From contig DASYKT010000055.1 of assembly GCA_035995185.1 (NCBI GenBank), forward strand, positions 5,529-69,528: 64,000 nucleotides of DNA, given 5' to 3'. A program made the position numbers and the translations under genes. The DNA is from DASYKT01 sp035995185. GTDB lineage: Bacteria > Acidobacteriota > Blastocatellia > Pyrinomonadales > Pyrinomonadaceae. Shown in pieces: positions 9,366-18,822 of the stretch. Each line of letters starts with the position of its first letter. The stretch's first letter is position 1. The notes under the pieces were generated by a model. The model was not told the DNA's origin. It worked only from the letters and a program-made list of their open reading frames with translations, and ran no database searches.

Positions 9366-12300
9366 ATGAAAGATCAAAATATGAAAACAAAGATTATTGA
9401 TTCGCGCAATTCGATTTTGAATGGATTTGCAAAGGCAGTCATCTTCACCTTTCTGCCCGTAATGTTCTTGTTCATCGTTACGTCCACGCAAGCTCAGCAA
9501 TTGACGGCGCGGCCGGAACAGGGTTTCGGCGCAGGCGGGGGTTATCAAACAACGAATATCGATTCGATAAGTCTTCAAAACGGCGCGGTGAATCTGTCGA
9601 TACCTTTAGCTTCATTGCCACCTATCGCCGGAGGCAAGCTTTCATACACCTTGACCGCTTCATATAACGGTAAGTTGTGGCAAACCAACCAGGAAGAAAA
9701 ATGGGCAGACCCTTTAACCGTAGAGCCGGGAGTGCCTCATTGCCCCAGAAGCTATTCCACCCAAACTCTGGTACAAGCTGAAGGATCGGGCTGGAAGATC
9801 GGCGGCGCTTATGAAATCTTTTACCGTGATGCGTACGATGACTACGCTTATAAAGTACCGGAAAACAATATTTGCTGGACACAGTCCGAATATACGGCTA
9901 TGCAAAGCAGATACTTTAAGCCGATGCTCCGAATGCCGGATGGTTCGGAACACGACCTGCGTTTTGAAAGCTACATCGACACATACCCCTCAGGGGGCGT
10001 AACCGAACACATGAAAGGCTTCTACAAGCAGTCCGGAGGCACCCAGAATCACCCCATTTTTTCAACTCCGGTACGGATGTACACCATCGACGGGACTTTC
10101 ATCGCAGTCGAGGTCAACCAGTCTTCTTCTCTCTACTGGAAAATAATATTAAAGGACGGCACCAGAATCGAGCTGTCCGACGATGGCCAGCGGACGATCG
10201 ATACTAATGGGAACAGCGTTCTGCAGAGCGTGAGGACAACTGGAGAAGGACCCGAATGGTTTGTCAGGGACGAGCAAACCGGGCGCGAGATCAAATGGAG
10301 CGAAACGACCTATAACAATCAATTGGCAACTAAAGTTCAATATCAGTCCGTCGGCGGAGCTTGGCAGAATGTGTATCTTATTTATGGAACCATCTCAGTG
10401 CTGGGAAAATACTATGGGAAAGCCAGTTGGAATGATAACGGGGGTGAATTCGGCACCGGCGACGTATGCTATACACATGAAGCGGTTTCCAGCGAACTGA
10501 TAAAGGTGGTTCGCGAGATAATTTTTCCGTCCACCGAAAGCAATGTAATTCCCAAATACACATTTGGTTACAACTCGGATGAAACCGAAGAGACATCCGA
10601 TACTTACACAGATTGTGGCAAAACACAGACTTATTCCAGAACTGCTTCTAAAGGTTGGGGTGAGATAAGCGATATCATCACACCGTCCGATGCCCATATA
10701 AAATATGAATACAACCATGACGGCATTCATACATTCACTCAGATGAGTCCTTACGATGGAAACGAAGTAATAAAAAATGTCGTTTCCAAGAAAAAGCTGA
10801 CTCACGACGGAGTTACCGACGAATGGCTTTACGGAGTGCTTGTGGGTATTCCCCAATCGGGATATGCCGGTGGGGTAATCAACCCGGATGGTTCCGTTTA
10901 TACTGAAACTTATATCCCTACTGATATTGGCTTTAGCGGTACCGGTGGACAAGACGGTATGGGTGGGCTGCCCATCAAATCCTATCAAAACAACGGACGA
11001 ACGCTCGTCGAAAAGAAGTGGGTAGCTTTGGATGGGTTTACCCAGGTTATCGGAGCACCCGGTCAATGGGTAGGGATAAACCGCGTGATCGATACAGAAT
11101 TTACGACCCTACGCGACGACCAGGGTAATCGCCTTAAGATGACCGCCAAGAAATTTCAATATGACTACAACGGAAATGTGACCCAGGTGATTCAATATGG
11201 CTGGATCAATCTTTCAAGTGTAAACTATACCAACGGCAATTCCGTGACTGGTGTACCAACCGGAGTGCCCGAGAGCACGCCGGTAATGAAAGTTACCAAT
11301 ACAAGTTATTACAACGACGCACCTAATACCTCATCATCTAACGCGTACAAGACACGGAACATCGATTCGGCGCTTGTTATCCTTGGCTTGCCGAAACAAA
11401 CAACGATCGGCAACGGGACGACGGTCAAAAGCACCAGCGAGTTTTATTATGACTTACACAACGATCTAAACACCGCCCCGACCAAAGGCAATCTGACCCA
11501 ATCCCGTTCTTGGGACGATGTCAACAATCAATGGGTAAGCAATCAATCGACCTACAGCGCTCGCGGCAATGTCCTGACCCAAACCGACGCAAACAACGTA
11601 GTGACGCAATACACGTATGGATCGATAAACGGATACGCCGATCTTTATCCGACCGAAACCGTCGCGGCTTATAGCACCCCTGTCGCGCGTACTTCATCCG
11701 CTGTTTACGATTTTTATACGGGCAGTCTGATCACCGCGACCGATGTTGATAATGCCCTTTCCATCACGACCGAATATGACATTTTGGGCAGGCCGACCAA
11801 GGTACGCAATGCGGTCGGAACAACGCTCGAAAGCTGGGTAAGGACAGAGTACAGTGATCTCAACCGGCGGATAATCATCCGCGCCGACCTGGAAACGATG
11901 GGGGACGGCCGCAAGGTCGCGATCCAGCACTATGACCAGGCGGGAAGATTGCGGTTGTCGAGGACGCTCGAAAACGCCACCGAAGATCCTTACGATGAGA
12001 CTTCGGGCGTCAAGGTCGAAACGCGTTACAAAACAGCCAGCCCGTATTCCTACCAGCTTACTTCAAATCCTTTCCGCTCCAATTCAGCCGCGCAGGCGTC
12101 AGGTGAACAGACGATGGGCTGGACGCTTTCCAAAGCCTGGGCCGACGGTTCAAAACAGGAAGTGGAAACTTTTTCGGGCGCGGCCCTGCCCGCTCCGTTT
12201 GCCTCGTCGGGCGCGAACACCGCCACCACCGGCAAAGTCTCTACCGAATCTTATGCCGAACGCACGCTGGTCACAGATCAGGCCGACAAACAGCGCATCA

Positions 12301-13601
12301 GCGTCTCTAATGCGATCGGCCAATTGACCGATGTCTGGGAAATAACCGAATCTGCTACAACGGGTGTCACCTTCCCGAATCATGGTGAAATCGCGCACGG
12401 CTATCAGACAAGTTATACTTACGATATCCTGGGAAATCTTGCCACTGTCAATCAGGGCAGCCAAATGCCTAGAACTTTCACCTATAATAGTCTTTCAAAG
12501 CTAACTTCTGATATAAACCCGGAATCCGGTACGACTAATTATACTTATGACGCTGGCGGAAATTTGAAGCAAAAGAGCCAGCTTCGCAGCGGAACGGCAA
12601 ATGTAGTTACCGCCTACAACTATGACAAGTTAAACCGGGTCATCCAGCGCAGCTACACGACGCCCAACGGTACCCCGTCCAATTATCAAGCTTCTCCGGC
12701 AGTAAGTTATACCTACGACGATCCCAGCATAGCCCATTCCAAAGGCAGGCTGACCAAAGTCAGTTCGACGGTTTCGACCACGGAATACACCGCCTTCGAT
12801 CCGCTTGGCCGCGTCACCGCCCACAAGCAAATCACCGGTGGAACCGCTTACACTACAGGTTATACTTACAACCTCAGCGGCGCCTTAATTGAAGAAACTT
12901 ATCCCAGCGGACGGAAAGTAAGAAACGTTCTCGATGCCACCGGCGATCTCGCGCAGGTCGAGAGCAAAAAGAATCCCACCGCGGGTTACTGGACATACGC
13001 GGATAATTTTACTTATAACGCGGCCGGTGGAATAACCTCGATGCAGCTTGGCAACGGCCACTGGGAATCGACCCAATTTAATGCAAGGATGCAATCGACG
13101 CAGATCGCATTAGGAACTACTACGGGCAGCACCGGCCTGCTAAAACTCGATTACAGTTACGGTACGACGCAAAATAACGGCAACGTGCAGTCGCAGACCA
13201 TCACTGTGCCGACCGTTGGCGGAAGCGCCGGTTTTACCGCTATCCAAAACTATACTTACGATCAGCTGAACAGGCTTTACGACGCGGTGGAAAGCATCTC
13301 CGGGAGCCGGTATGGAAGCAGACCTTCAGTTACGACCGTTTTGGAAATCGCCGTTTCGACACACAGGCGAATCGCACCACGACACTTGAGGCCAACTGCC
13401 CAACCGCTGCTTGCAATCCTGAGATCAACCAGGCCAACAATCGTCTTCTCGGAACAACCTACGACAGCGCGGGCAATACGACCATTGACGGCGACTCACA
13501 GCAATATGTTTATGATGGCGAGAATAAGATGGTGCAGGCCAAGGATGCATCCGGTACGGTGCTCGGCCTTTACACATACGATGGCGACGGCAAGCGGATA
13601 A
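9366..13601 (+). CDS. RHS/YD-repeat protein, main part (frameshifted 3' end)
   Basis: A signal peptide (FAKAVIFTFLPVMFLFIVTSTQAQQ) is followed by a long N-terminal beta region and then by many YD repeats (YTYDILGNLATVN, YTYDAGGNLKQKS, YNYDKLNRVIQRS and others). After about base 13300 this frame degenerates into Arg/Pro-rich sequence. The YD-repeat homology (WKQTFSYDRFGNRRFDTQANR) continues in the frame of the next entry. One indel near 13299-13304 therefore splits what would be a single protein of about 1800 residues. RHS proteins form a shell that encloses a C-terminal toxin. Whether the indel is real or a sequencing error needs raw reads. Confidence 0.85.
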   Translation: MKDQNMKTKIIDSRNSILNGFAKAVIFTFLPVMFLFIVTSTQAQQLTARPEQGFGAGGGYQTTNIDSISLQNGAVNLSIPLASLPPIAGGKLSYTLTASYNGKLWQTNQEEKWADPLTVEPGVPHCPRSYSTQTLVQAEGSGWKIGGAYEIFYRDAYDDYAYKVPENNICWTQSEYTAMQSRYFKPMLRMPDGSEHDLRFESYIDTYPSGGVTEHMKGFYKQSGGTQNHPIFSTPVRMYTIDGTFIAVEVNQSSSLYWKIILKDGTRIELSDDGQRTIDTNGNSVLQSVRTTGEGPEWFVRDEQTGREIKWSETTYNNQLATKVQYQSVGGAWQNVYLIYGTISVLGKYYGKASWNDNGGEFGTGDVCYTHEAVSSELIKVVREIIFPSTESNVIPKYTFGYNSDETEETSDTYTDCGKTQTYSRTASKGWGEISDIITPSDAHIKYEYNHDGIHTFTQMSPYDGNEVIKNVVSKKKLTHDGVTDEWLYGVLVGIPQSGYAGGVINPDGSVYTETYIPTDIGFSGTGGQDGMGGLPIKSYQNNGRTLVEKKWVALDGFTQVIGAPGQWVGINRVIDTEFTTLRDDQGNRLKMTAKKFQYDYNGNVTQVIQYGWINLSSVNYTNGNSVTGVPTGVPESTPVMKVTNTSYYNDAPNTSSSNAYKTRNIDSALVILGLPKQTTIGNGTTVKSTSEFYYDLHNDLNTAPTKGNLTQSRSWDDVNNQWVSNQSTYSARGNVLTQTDANNVVTQYTYGSINGYADLYPTETVAAYSTPVARTSSAVYDFYTGSLITATDVDNALSITTEYDILGRPTKVRNAVGTTLESWVRTEYSDLNRRIIIRADLETMGDGRKVAIQHYDQAGRLRLSRTLENATEDPYDETSGVKVETRYKTASPYSYQLTSNPFRSNSAAQASGEQTMGWTLSKAWADGSKQEVETFSGAALPAPFASSGANTATTGKVSTESYAERTLVTDQADKQRISVSNAIGQLTDVWEITESATTGVTFPNHGEIAHGYQTSYTYDILGNLATVNQGSQMPRTFTYNSLSKLTSDINPESGTTNYTYDAGGNLKQKSQLRSGTANVVTAYNYDKLNRVIQRSYTTPNGTPSNYQASPAVSYTYDDPSIAHSKGRLTKVSSTVSTTEYTAFDPLGRVTAHKQITGGTAYTTGYTYNLSGALIEETYPSGRKVRNVLDATGDLAQVESKKNPTAGYWTYADNFTYNAAGGITSMQLGNGHWESTQFNARMQSTQIALGTTTGSTGLLKLDYSYGTTQNNGNVQSQTITVPTVGGSAGFTAIQNYTYDQLNRLYDAVESISGSRYGSRPSVTTVLEIAVSTHRRIAPRHLRPTAQPLLAILRSTRPTIVFSEQPTTARAIRPLTATHSNMFMMARIRWCRPRMHPVRCSAFTHTMATASG

Positions 13602-14764
13602 AAAAAGAAACGGACACCGAGATCACTGTATTCATCTACGATGCCTCGGGCAAAACCGTGGCGGAATATTCCAGCCAGTTAAGCCAGGAACCGCAGGTCG
13701 CATATATTACCAGCGACAATCTGGGTACGCCGCGCATCAACACCAACGCCGGCGGCGCGGTCATCGCACGGCATGATTATCATCCTTTTGGTGAAGAGAT
13801 ATCGACTTCACAAAGAACACCGGCGGTTGGCTATGACACGGACGAAATTCGCAAGAAGTTTACCGAATACGAAAGAGATAGCGAAACCGATTTGGATTTT
13901 GCTAATGCAAGGTATTTCCGCTCCGGTGCGGGCAGGTTTAGCAGTCCCGATCCGTTGCTCTTTTCCGCCAAAGTTGAAGACCCACAGACCTGGAATCGCT
14001 ACACATATTCCTTAAATAATCCTTACCGGTTTGTTGATCCCACCGGAATGTGGGTATGGAGTAACGATTTAGGCGGGGATAGAGGAGATGATGAGTTGGA
14101 GGCATATTATACTGCAGCGGCAAATAAGATAAAAAATGAAAAGAAGAGAAATAAAGAGCTTAAAAAGGTAAAGAATAAAGTTGCCGATATAATAGAGAAG
14201 AGGCAAAGAATTCGCGCGGCCATTTGTGATGCGCGAAGCTCCCTCTCCGGACTAAGCGGGCACCAAAAAGCGGAAGTACAGCGAGCTATAGATGCTTACG
14301 GCGAAGAAGGAACAACCAAAAAGAATGTAGTGTTAGGGCAATTTAGCAGCTCATCTGACGCCCGGACCCTATTCGGAGAAAACGGCAAGATCTTTGTTAT
14401 GTTGGGAAATTTATCGGGTGAAAATTTAGCCGCCGAATTTACCCACGAAGGTTCTCACGTTGCGGATTTCCAAAGTTTTATAGACGGCGAGCCCGGTTCC
14501 GACCTACTGCTAAGTGAAACTGAAAGAAGAGCGTGGGCTGTCGGGGCCTATACTGCCAAGGGAATGGGAATGAATAGATACCCTTCTACTCTTCCAGGCA
14601 ATCTTCAAGTTTGGAACAAAGGGTGGACCGACTCCCAAATAGCGGTCGCCGTTTCAAACAGAATTGACGCGCCCGATTACTCCACCACCGGCAATAAACG
14701 GTTTACTCAGGCAAGAGCCGAAAATATTGCAGCGATCCGAAAAAATTATCCCAGTTGGTATTAG
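13529..14764 (+). CDS. RHS core end plus metallopeptidase-like toxin tip
   Basis: This is the continuation of the preceding RHS gene after a frameshift; homology in this frame begins near 13305. It contains the end of the RHS core: DGENKMVQAKD, the GEEIST pre-core segment, YERDSETDLDFANARYFRSGAGRF and PDPL...YSLNNPYRFVDPTGM. About 240 residues of unique C-terminal tip follow. The tip has a helical charged stretch and then FTHEGSHVADFQ, an HExxH zinc motif, with a downstream LSETERRAW that could give the third ligand Glu. A zinc metallopeptidase toxin is the best reading. No immunity gene follows within the 115 bases before the convergent YgjP gene. Confidence 0.75.
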   Translation: MVQAKDASGTVLGLYTYDGDGKRIKKETDTEITVFIYDASGKTVAEYSSQLSQEPQVAYITSDNLGTPRINTNAGGAVIARHDYHPFGEEISTSQRTPAVGYDTDEIRKKFTEYERDSETDLDFANARYFRSGAGRFSSPDPLLFSAKVEDPQTWNRYTYSLNNPYRFVDPTGMWVWSNDLGGDRGDDELEAYYTAAANKIKNEKKRNKELKKVKNKVADIIEKRQRIRAAICDARSSLSGLSGHQKAEVQRAIDAYGEEGTTKKNVVLGQFSSSSDARTLFGENGKIFVMLGNLSGENLAAEFTHEGSHVADFQSFIDGEPGSDLLLSETERRAWAVGAYTAKGMGMNRYPSTLPGNLQVWNKGWTDSQIAVAVSNRIDAPDYSTTGNKRFTQARAENIAAIRKNYPSWY

Positions 14765-14804
14765 GAGTGACCGGATCCGATTATAACTTCACCTTAAAAA
14801 TAAT

Positions 14805-14833
14805 AGAGAATGCATGGGTTTTATGCATTCTCT
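14805..14833. terminator. Stem-loop after the first RHS gene
   Basis: A perfect 11-bp inverted repeat AGAGAATGCAT / ATGCATTCTCT encloses GGGTTTT. It lies between the convergent RHS and YgjP genes. There is no strong T tract, so it may be a rho-dependent or mRNA-end structure. Confidence 0.55.
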
Positions 14834-14879
14834 CGCACTTGGGGCCGTGATCTGATTCCCAGTTCCGACTTGTGTAAAC

Positions 14880-15554
14880 TCAGAAATCTATCTCGAGTTC
14901 ATAGCCGTATTTTTCCAGCCACTTTTTAGAGGAAGGGTACAGAGGGTAAGCCGCTTTCACGCGATTCCAAAACTCGGGCGTATGATTAGTTTCCAGCAGA
15001 TGAGTCAATTCGTGAACGATTATGTATTCAATAACTGTCATCGGGGCTTTGATTAATCGCCAATTGAAATGAATGTTATCTTTCGGAGTGCAGGATCCCC
15101 ATCGATATTTTAAATCTAATATATTGATATTATTGAATTTAACTCCTGTTTGTTTGGCCAGATATGTGGCTTTAGGAATAATAATCTCTGACGCGGATCG
15201 TATATACCAATCTTTTAATAAAACACCCGCATTCTTTTGGTTTGTTTTACTTAAGAAAAATTTGCTATCGAACAACACACCATCAATGGCTTCATCAACC
15301 ACATATAGTTTGTATGGCTTACCCAAATAAAGCAGCGATTCTCCCGAGACAAATTCTTTTACTTGTTTTTCAAACGGATACTTTTGATTATGTTCTATTT
15401 TTTGGACAATCAATCTTTTTCTAGTTTCAATTTCGCGGGCGATTCGTTCTGGACTTGTATTGCGGGGTGCGCGAACAACCACGGTGCGATCACGTTCGAC
15501 TATGATGCTGAGAGTCTTTCGATCTGAGTAAACTATTGAATAATCTATTTTCAT
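14880..15554 (-). CDS. YgjP-like (M48-type) zinc metallohydrolase
   Basis: The 224-residue protein has the zinc motif HELTHLLETNHTPEFW (HExxH near residue 185) and the conserved stretch LKYRWGSCTPKDNIHFNWRLI. Both are typical of the YgjP/WLM (DUF45) family. The gene begins 11 bases after hsdR and is the last gene of the hsdM-hsdS-hsdR-ygjP row. YgjP-like genes are often found beside type I restriction systems. The biochemical substrate is not known. The catalytic residues are intact. Confidence 0.85.
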   Translation of the reverse strand: MKIDYSIVYSDRKTLSIIVERDRTVVVRAPRNTSPERIAREIETRKRLIVQKIEHNQKYPFEKQVKEFVSGESLLYLGKPYKLYVVDEAIDGVLFDSKFFLSKTNQKNAGVLLKDWYIRSASEIIIPKATYLAKQTGVKFNNINILDLKYRWGSCTPKDNIHFNWRLIKAPMTVIEYIIVHELTHLLETNHTPEFWNRVKAAYPLYPSSKKWLEKYGYELEIDF

Positions 15555-15565
15555 TTCAGCAGATT

Positions 15566-18500
15566 TTAATCATTCGCAGTAAGAATTGCCGTAGTTGTTT
15601 TATCGTCATTTGCCCATGATAGGATCTCTTGGGCAATGACGTTACGATTAGCAAATGCCGCCGGGATGTTATGGCATTCCAGGGCGATAAAATTAGCAAT
15701 TTCTCCCTTCAAGCGGTTGACCGACGCGACACTTCCCCAAAAGCCGATTTGTCCGAGATCAACCTTAAGCATTCCGTATATCTCTTTAGTCCATCCGGTT
15801 AGATTCGATATTTCATCATCGGTAAGATTTTCTTTCTTTTCGTAGATCAGTGCGTGAAGCTTTCTGAAAATAGGCATTTGCCGGCGTCGATCCAATCCAT
15901 AAGTATTCTCGGTCTGAGCGGCCTTAATTCGATTACGCAAAATTTCCAATTGCCGGTAGATTTCATTCCAATTTTCCCGACACGCTAATAGAATTCTTTG
16001 CAACTCCTCTGCAAAGGAAGTGTAAAGTTCGGGGTCTTCGTTCATGCTCAGATCAATAAAGTGACGAATCGCGTGTTCAATTTCCGCAGCCTTAGTCTTT
16101 TCCTGGGTTCGCTTCTTAACATGTTCAAAAAATTTATCGTCTAAAATCGAGATCGGTTCGATCTTATTTTCGATCCCTTTGGAAATAAGAAATTCGTCTG
16201 TAACCTTGCGAAGTTTATCTGAGACACCTTTCATGCTTAACCTTGCATCTCTAAGATGTTCCTGTGCCTGAGTATTGATATCGGCAAAGCGATTAAGATC
16301 GTTTAGATAATCGAGAGCTTCTTTGCGTGGAAAAATATTATCCAAAGCTTTCGAAAAACGTTCAAAGGCTTGCATATACGCATATCTAATGTCTTCATCG
16401 TAAAACAGATTAAAAATATCATCGGCATCCGAATACATGGAGATGCCTTTATCTTCAAAGACTTTCTTTAAATCCTCGTGAGCGTTTTTTAATTCAGCCA
16501 CCAATTCCGAATTATCGAGTAAACAATTTGTGATTTCTTCCTGTTCTTTTTCCCAATATGCATCGAGCGCCCTTTTCAAATGGTTGCCCATTCCGACATA
16601 GTCCACCACAAATCCGACGTGCTTATTTTCGTCATAAACACGATTCACGCGGGCGATGGCCTGTAGCAGATTGTGATTAACTACAACCTTATCGAGATAC
16701 ATTACCTGTTCGACCGGAGCGTCAAACCCGGTCAAAAGCATATCCACTACTACCAGAATGCCTATATTACCGTCCCTGGTATAATTTCCGGCCGCAGTAA
16801 CTTCTTCCGTTTTACCAAAGGGCAGCTTAAATCCTTCAATCGCAGCTTTCCGAGCTTTTGAGTCGCTGTATTCCTTGAGTTCGGGCTTATCGTTGTGATC
16901 AACATCGGAGATAACTGCAGCCACTTTCAGCCTCTCCAAATCATGTATCGCGATCTTGTAGGGATTATCGGATTTCAATTCTTCGATTAGCCCGGCAATT
17001 GCCGCTTCCAATGCCAGCCGATAGCGATGAGCTGCATCCTTAGAAACGCTTACAACCTGGGCTTTATAACCATTGGGCAAAATATGCTCTACGTAATGTC
17101 GCAACATATCCTTTGCTTTATCCCGAATCGTTTCTTGCGCTTCCATGTAAGACTTCTTACCGCCGTAAGCCAACATTTCGGCTTTTTCAGCGAGATTATA
17201 GTCTTTGAATACGTCCTGAAATTTCTTTTCCGCTCCTTCAACGTCTTTTACTTCGGCGTCGTGCGTACGGCCTTCATAAACTATGGCAAGTGTTACCCCG
17301 TCTTCGATCGACTGACGCATGGTGTACTTATCGATGTATTCGCCGTAGGTTTGCTCAGTTCTCTCAATGGGCGTTCCGGTAAAGGCGATGCGCGTCGCAT
17401 TAGGCAAAGCTCGGTCGAGATTAGCACCGAGTTTTGAATACTGTGAGCGGTGCGCTTCGTCAGTGAGTATCAGGATCTTTTGGTCGGCATTCAGCTCAGG
17501 AAAAGTTGCCGCATATTCACGCTCTTGAAATTTGTGAATCATCGCGGAAACAATATCAGCGTTGTTATTAGCCAAAGCAGTTTTTAGGTCAGAGATATTT
17601 TTCGGGTCATTGATCGTGTAACCGGTTGATTGGGCGGTTTCCCTTATCTGGTCATCTAATTGCTTTCTATCCGTGAGCAAAACAATCTTATAAGATTGTA
17701 AGTGCGTGTACAGATACATTTCCCTAATAAGAAAGACCATTGTTAGAGACTTACCGGAACCCTGGGTATGCCAGATGATCCCGCCGCGATCATCGCGATT
17801 AATTCCCGTTCGCAAGCGTTCAATCGTTTTCTTGACAGCGCGGAATTGCTGATAGCGTCCGACGACGCGGATCATTTCTCCCTTATCGGTAGTTGTCCAG
17901 ATCGAAAACGTCCTGATAATGCTTAAGAGATTCTCAGGCTTTAACATCCCGTGAACGAGGCGCTGCTGGTCATTAGGAGAAGTACGGGCTTCCGGTGCGA
18001 TGTCATCATCGTCGTTACCTTCGGCATCGACAAAATAAGTCTTTTGCGGATTGCAGTAATCAGAAAGTTCGGCCAGGGTGAAAGGAAACGGATCGGTCCA
18101 GCGATAAAAGAGCTTTTCAATAGTAGTGGTAATCGTTCCGAACTTAGCTTTATTGCGAGAGGTCGCAACTATGAACTGATTGTAATAGAAAAGCGCCTTG
18201 GAGCCTTCTTTTGTGTAATCGCGCTGCTCGCAATAACGCATCAACTGGTCGATCGCCGAAGGGATCGGATCATTGGCCCGCGGGCTTTTACATTCGATCA
18301 CCGCGACCGGCAAACCATTTACAAAACAAATAATGTCCGGGTAAATATGATGTTCGGTGCCCAGGACACGAATTTTAAATTGCGAAACTGCGATAAATGA
18401 GTTCTTCTCAAGATGATCAAAATCAATATATTGGACCGGCTCGTACTGCAATCCCGCTTCGGTTTCCTTTTGAACTGAAGTGCCTTTTATCAGCAATTCC

Positions 18501-18805
18501 AATACGCGCTGATTGTTTTTGTATAAATTATCTCCTTCGAAAGTACTTATATCTTTTACCGCTTCATAGATCTGCTGCTCATTCATCCACGGATTAATAC
18601 GCTTTAGAGCTTCTTCCAGCTCACTAGGCATTAATACCTGTGTAAAGTCTTCACGCCCCGTTTGCTGCGGAGCTTGGGCATTACCCATCTCAAGACGAAG
18701 CACGTTCCAACACAATCCGGGCATAGCCTCAAGCTGTTTTAGAAACGGCTCTTCGACGTGATTCTTTTCATCGAGTCTTAAAAATGTAACTCTGCTGTCT
18801 GCCAT
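15566..18805 (-). CDS. hsdR: Type I restriction enzyme R subunit
   Basis: The 1079-residue protein has the usual HsdR layout. The N-terminal PD-(D/E)xK nuclease domain has LPVAVIECKSP near residue 170-180. The SF2 motor has Walker A TQGSGKS around 350 and DEAHRSQ around 450, and the motif FTGTPIER follows. The second RecA domain ends with LLTGFDAPVEQVMYLDK and QAIARVNR. A C-terminal helical domain follows. It cleaves DNA after translocation by the complex with HsdM and HsdS when the target is unmethylated. It lies 17 bases after hsdS and is intact throughout. The gene is cargo of the tRNA-Asn element. Confidence 0.95.
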   Translation of the reverse strand: MADSRVTFLRLDEKNHVEEPFLKQLEAMPGLCWNVLRLEMGNAQAPQQTGREDFTQVLMPSELEEALKRINPWMNEQQIYEAVKDISTFEGDNLYKNNQRVLELLIKGTSVQKETEAGLQYEPVQYIDFDHLEKNSFIAVSQFKIRVLGTEHHIYPDIICFVNGLPVAVIECKSPRANDPIPSAIDQLMRYCEQRDYTKEGSKALFYYNQFIVATSRNKAKFGTITTTIEKLFYRWTDPFPFTLAELSDYCNPQKTYFVDAEGNDDDDIAPEARTSPNDQQRLVHGMLKPENLLSIIRTFSIWTTTDKGEMIRVVGRYQQFRAVKKTIERLRTGINRDDRGGIIWHTQGSGKSLTMVFLIREMYLYTHLQSYKIVLLTDRKQLDDQIRETAQSTGYTINDPKNISDLKTALANNNADIVSAMIHKFQEREYAATFPELNADQKILILTDEAHRSQYSKLGANLDRALPNATRIAFTGTPIERTEQTYGEYIDKYTMRQSIEDGVTLAIVYEGRTHDAEVKDVEGAEKKFQDVFKDYNLAEKAEMLAYGGKKSYMEAQETIRDKAKDMLRHYVEHILPNGYKAQVVSVSKDAAHRYRLALEAAIAGLIEELKSDNPYKIAIHDLERLKVAAVISDVDHNDKPELKEYSDSKARKAAIEGFKLPFGKTEEVTAAGNYTRDGNIGILVVVDMLLTGFDAPVEQVMYLDKVVVNHNLLQAIARVNRVYDENKHVGFVVDYVGMGNHLKRALDAYWEKEQEEITNCLLDNSELVAELKNAHEDLKKVFEDKGISMYSDADDIFNLFYDEDIRYAYMQAFERFSKALDNIFPRKEALDYLNDLNRFADINTQAQEHLRDARLSMKGVSDKLRKVTDEFLISKGIENKIEPISILDDKFFEHVKKRTQEKTKAAEIEHAIRHFIDLSMNEDPELYTSFAEELQRILLACRENWNEIYRQLEILRNRIKAAQTENTYGLDRRRQMPIFRKLHALIYEKKENLTDDEISNLTGWTKEIYGMLKVDLGQIGFWGSVASVNRLKGEIANFIALECHNIPAAFANRNVIAQEILSWANDDKTTTAILTAND

Positions 18806-18822
18806 ACTTCAATTTTCGTCTT

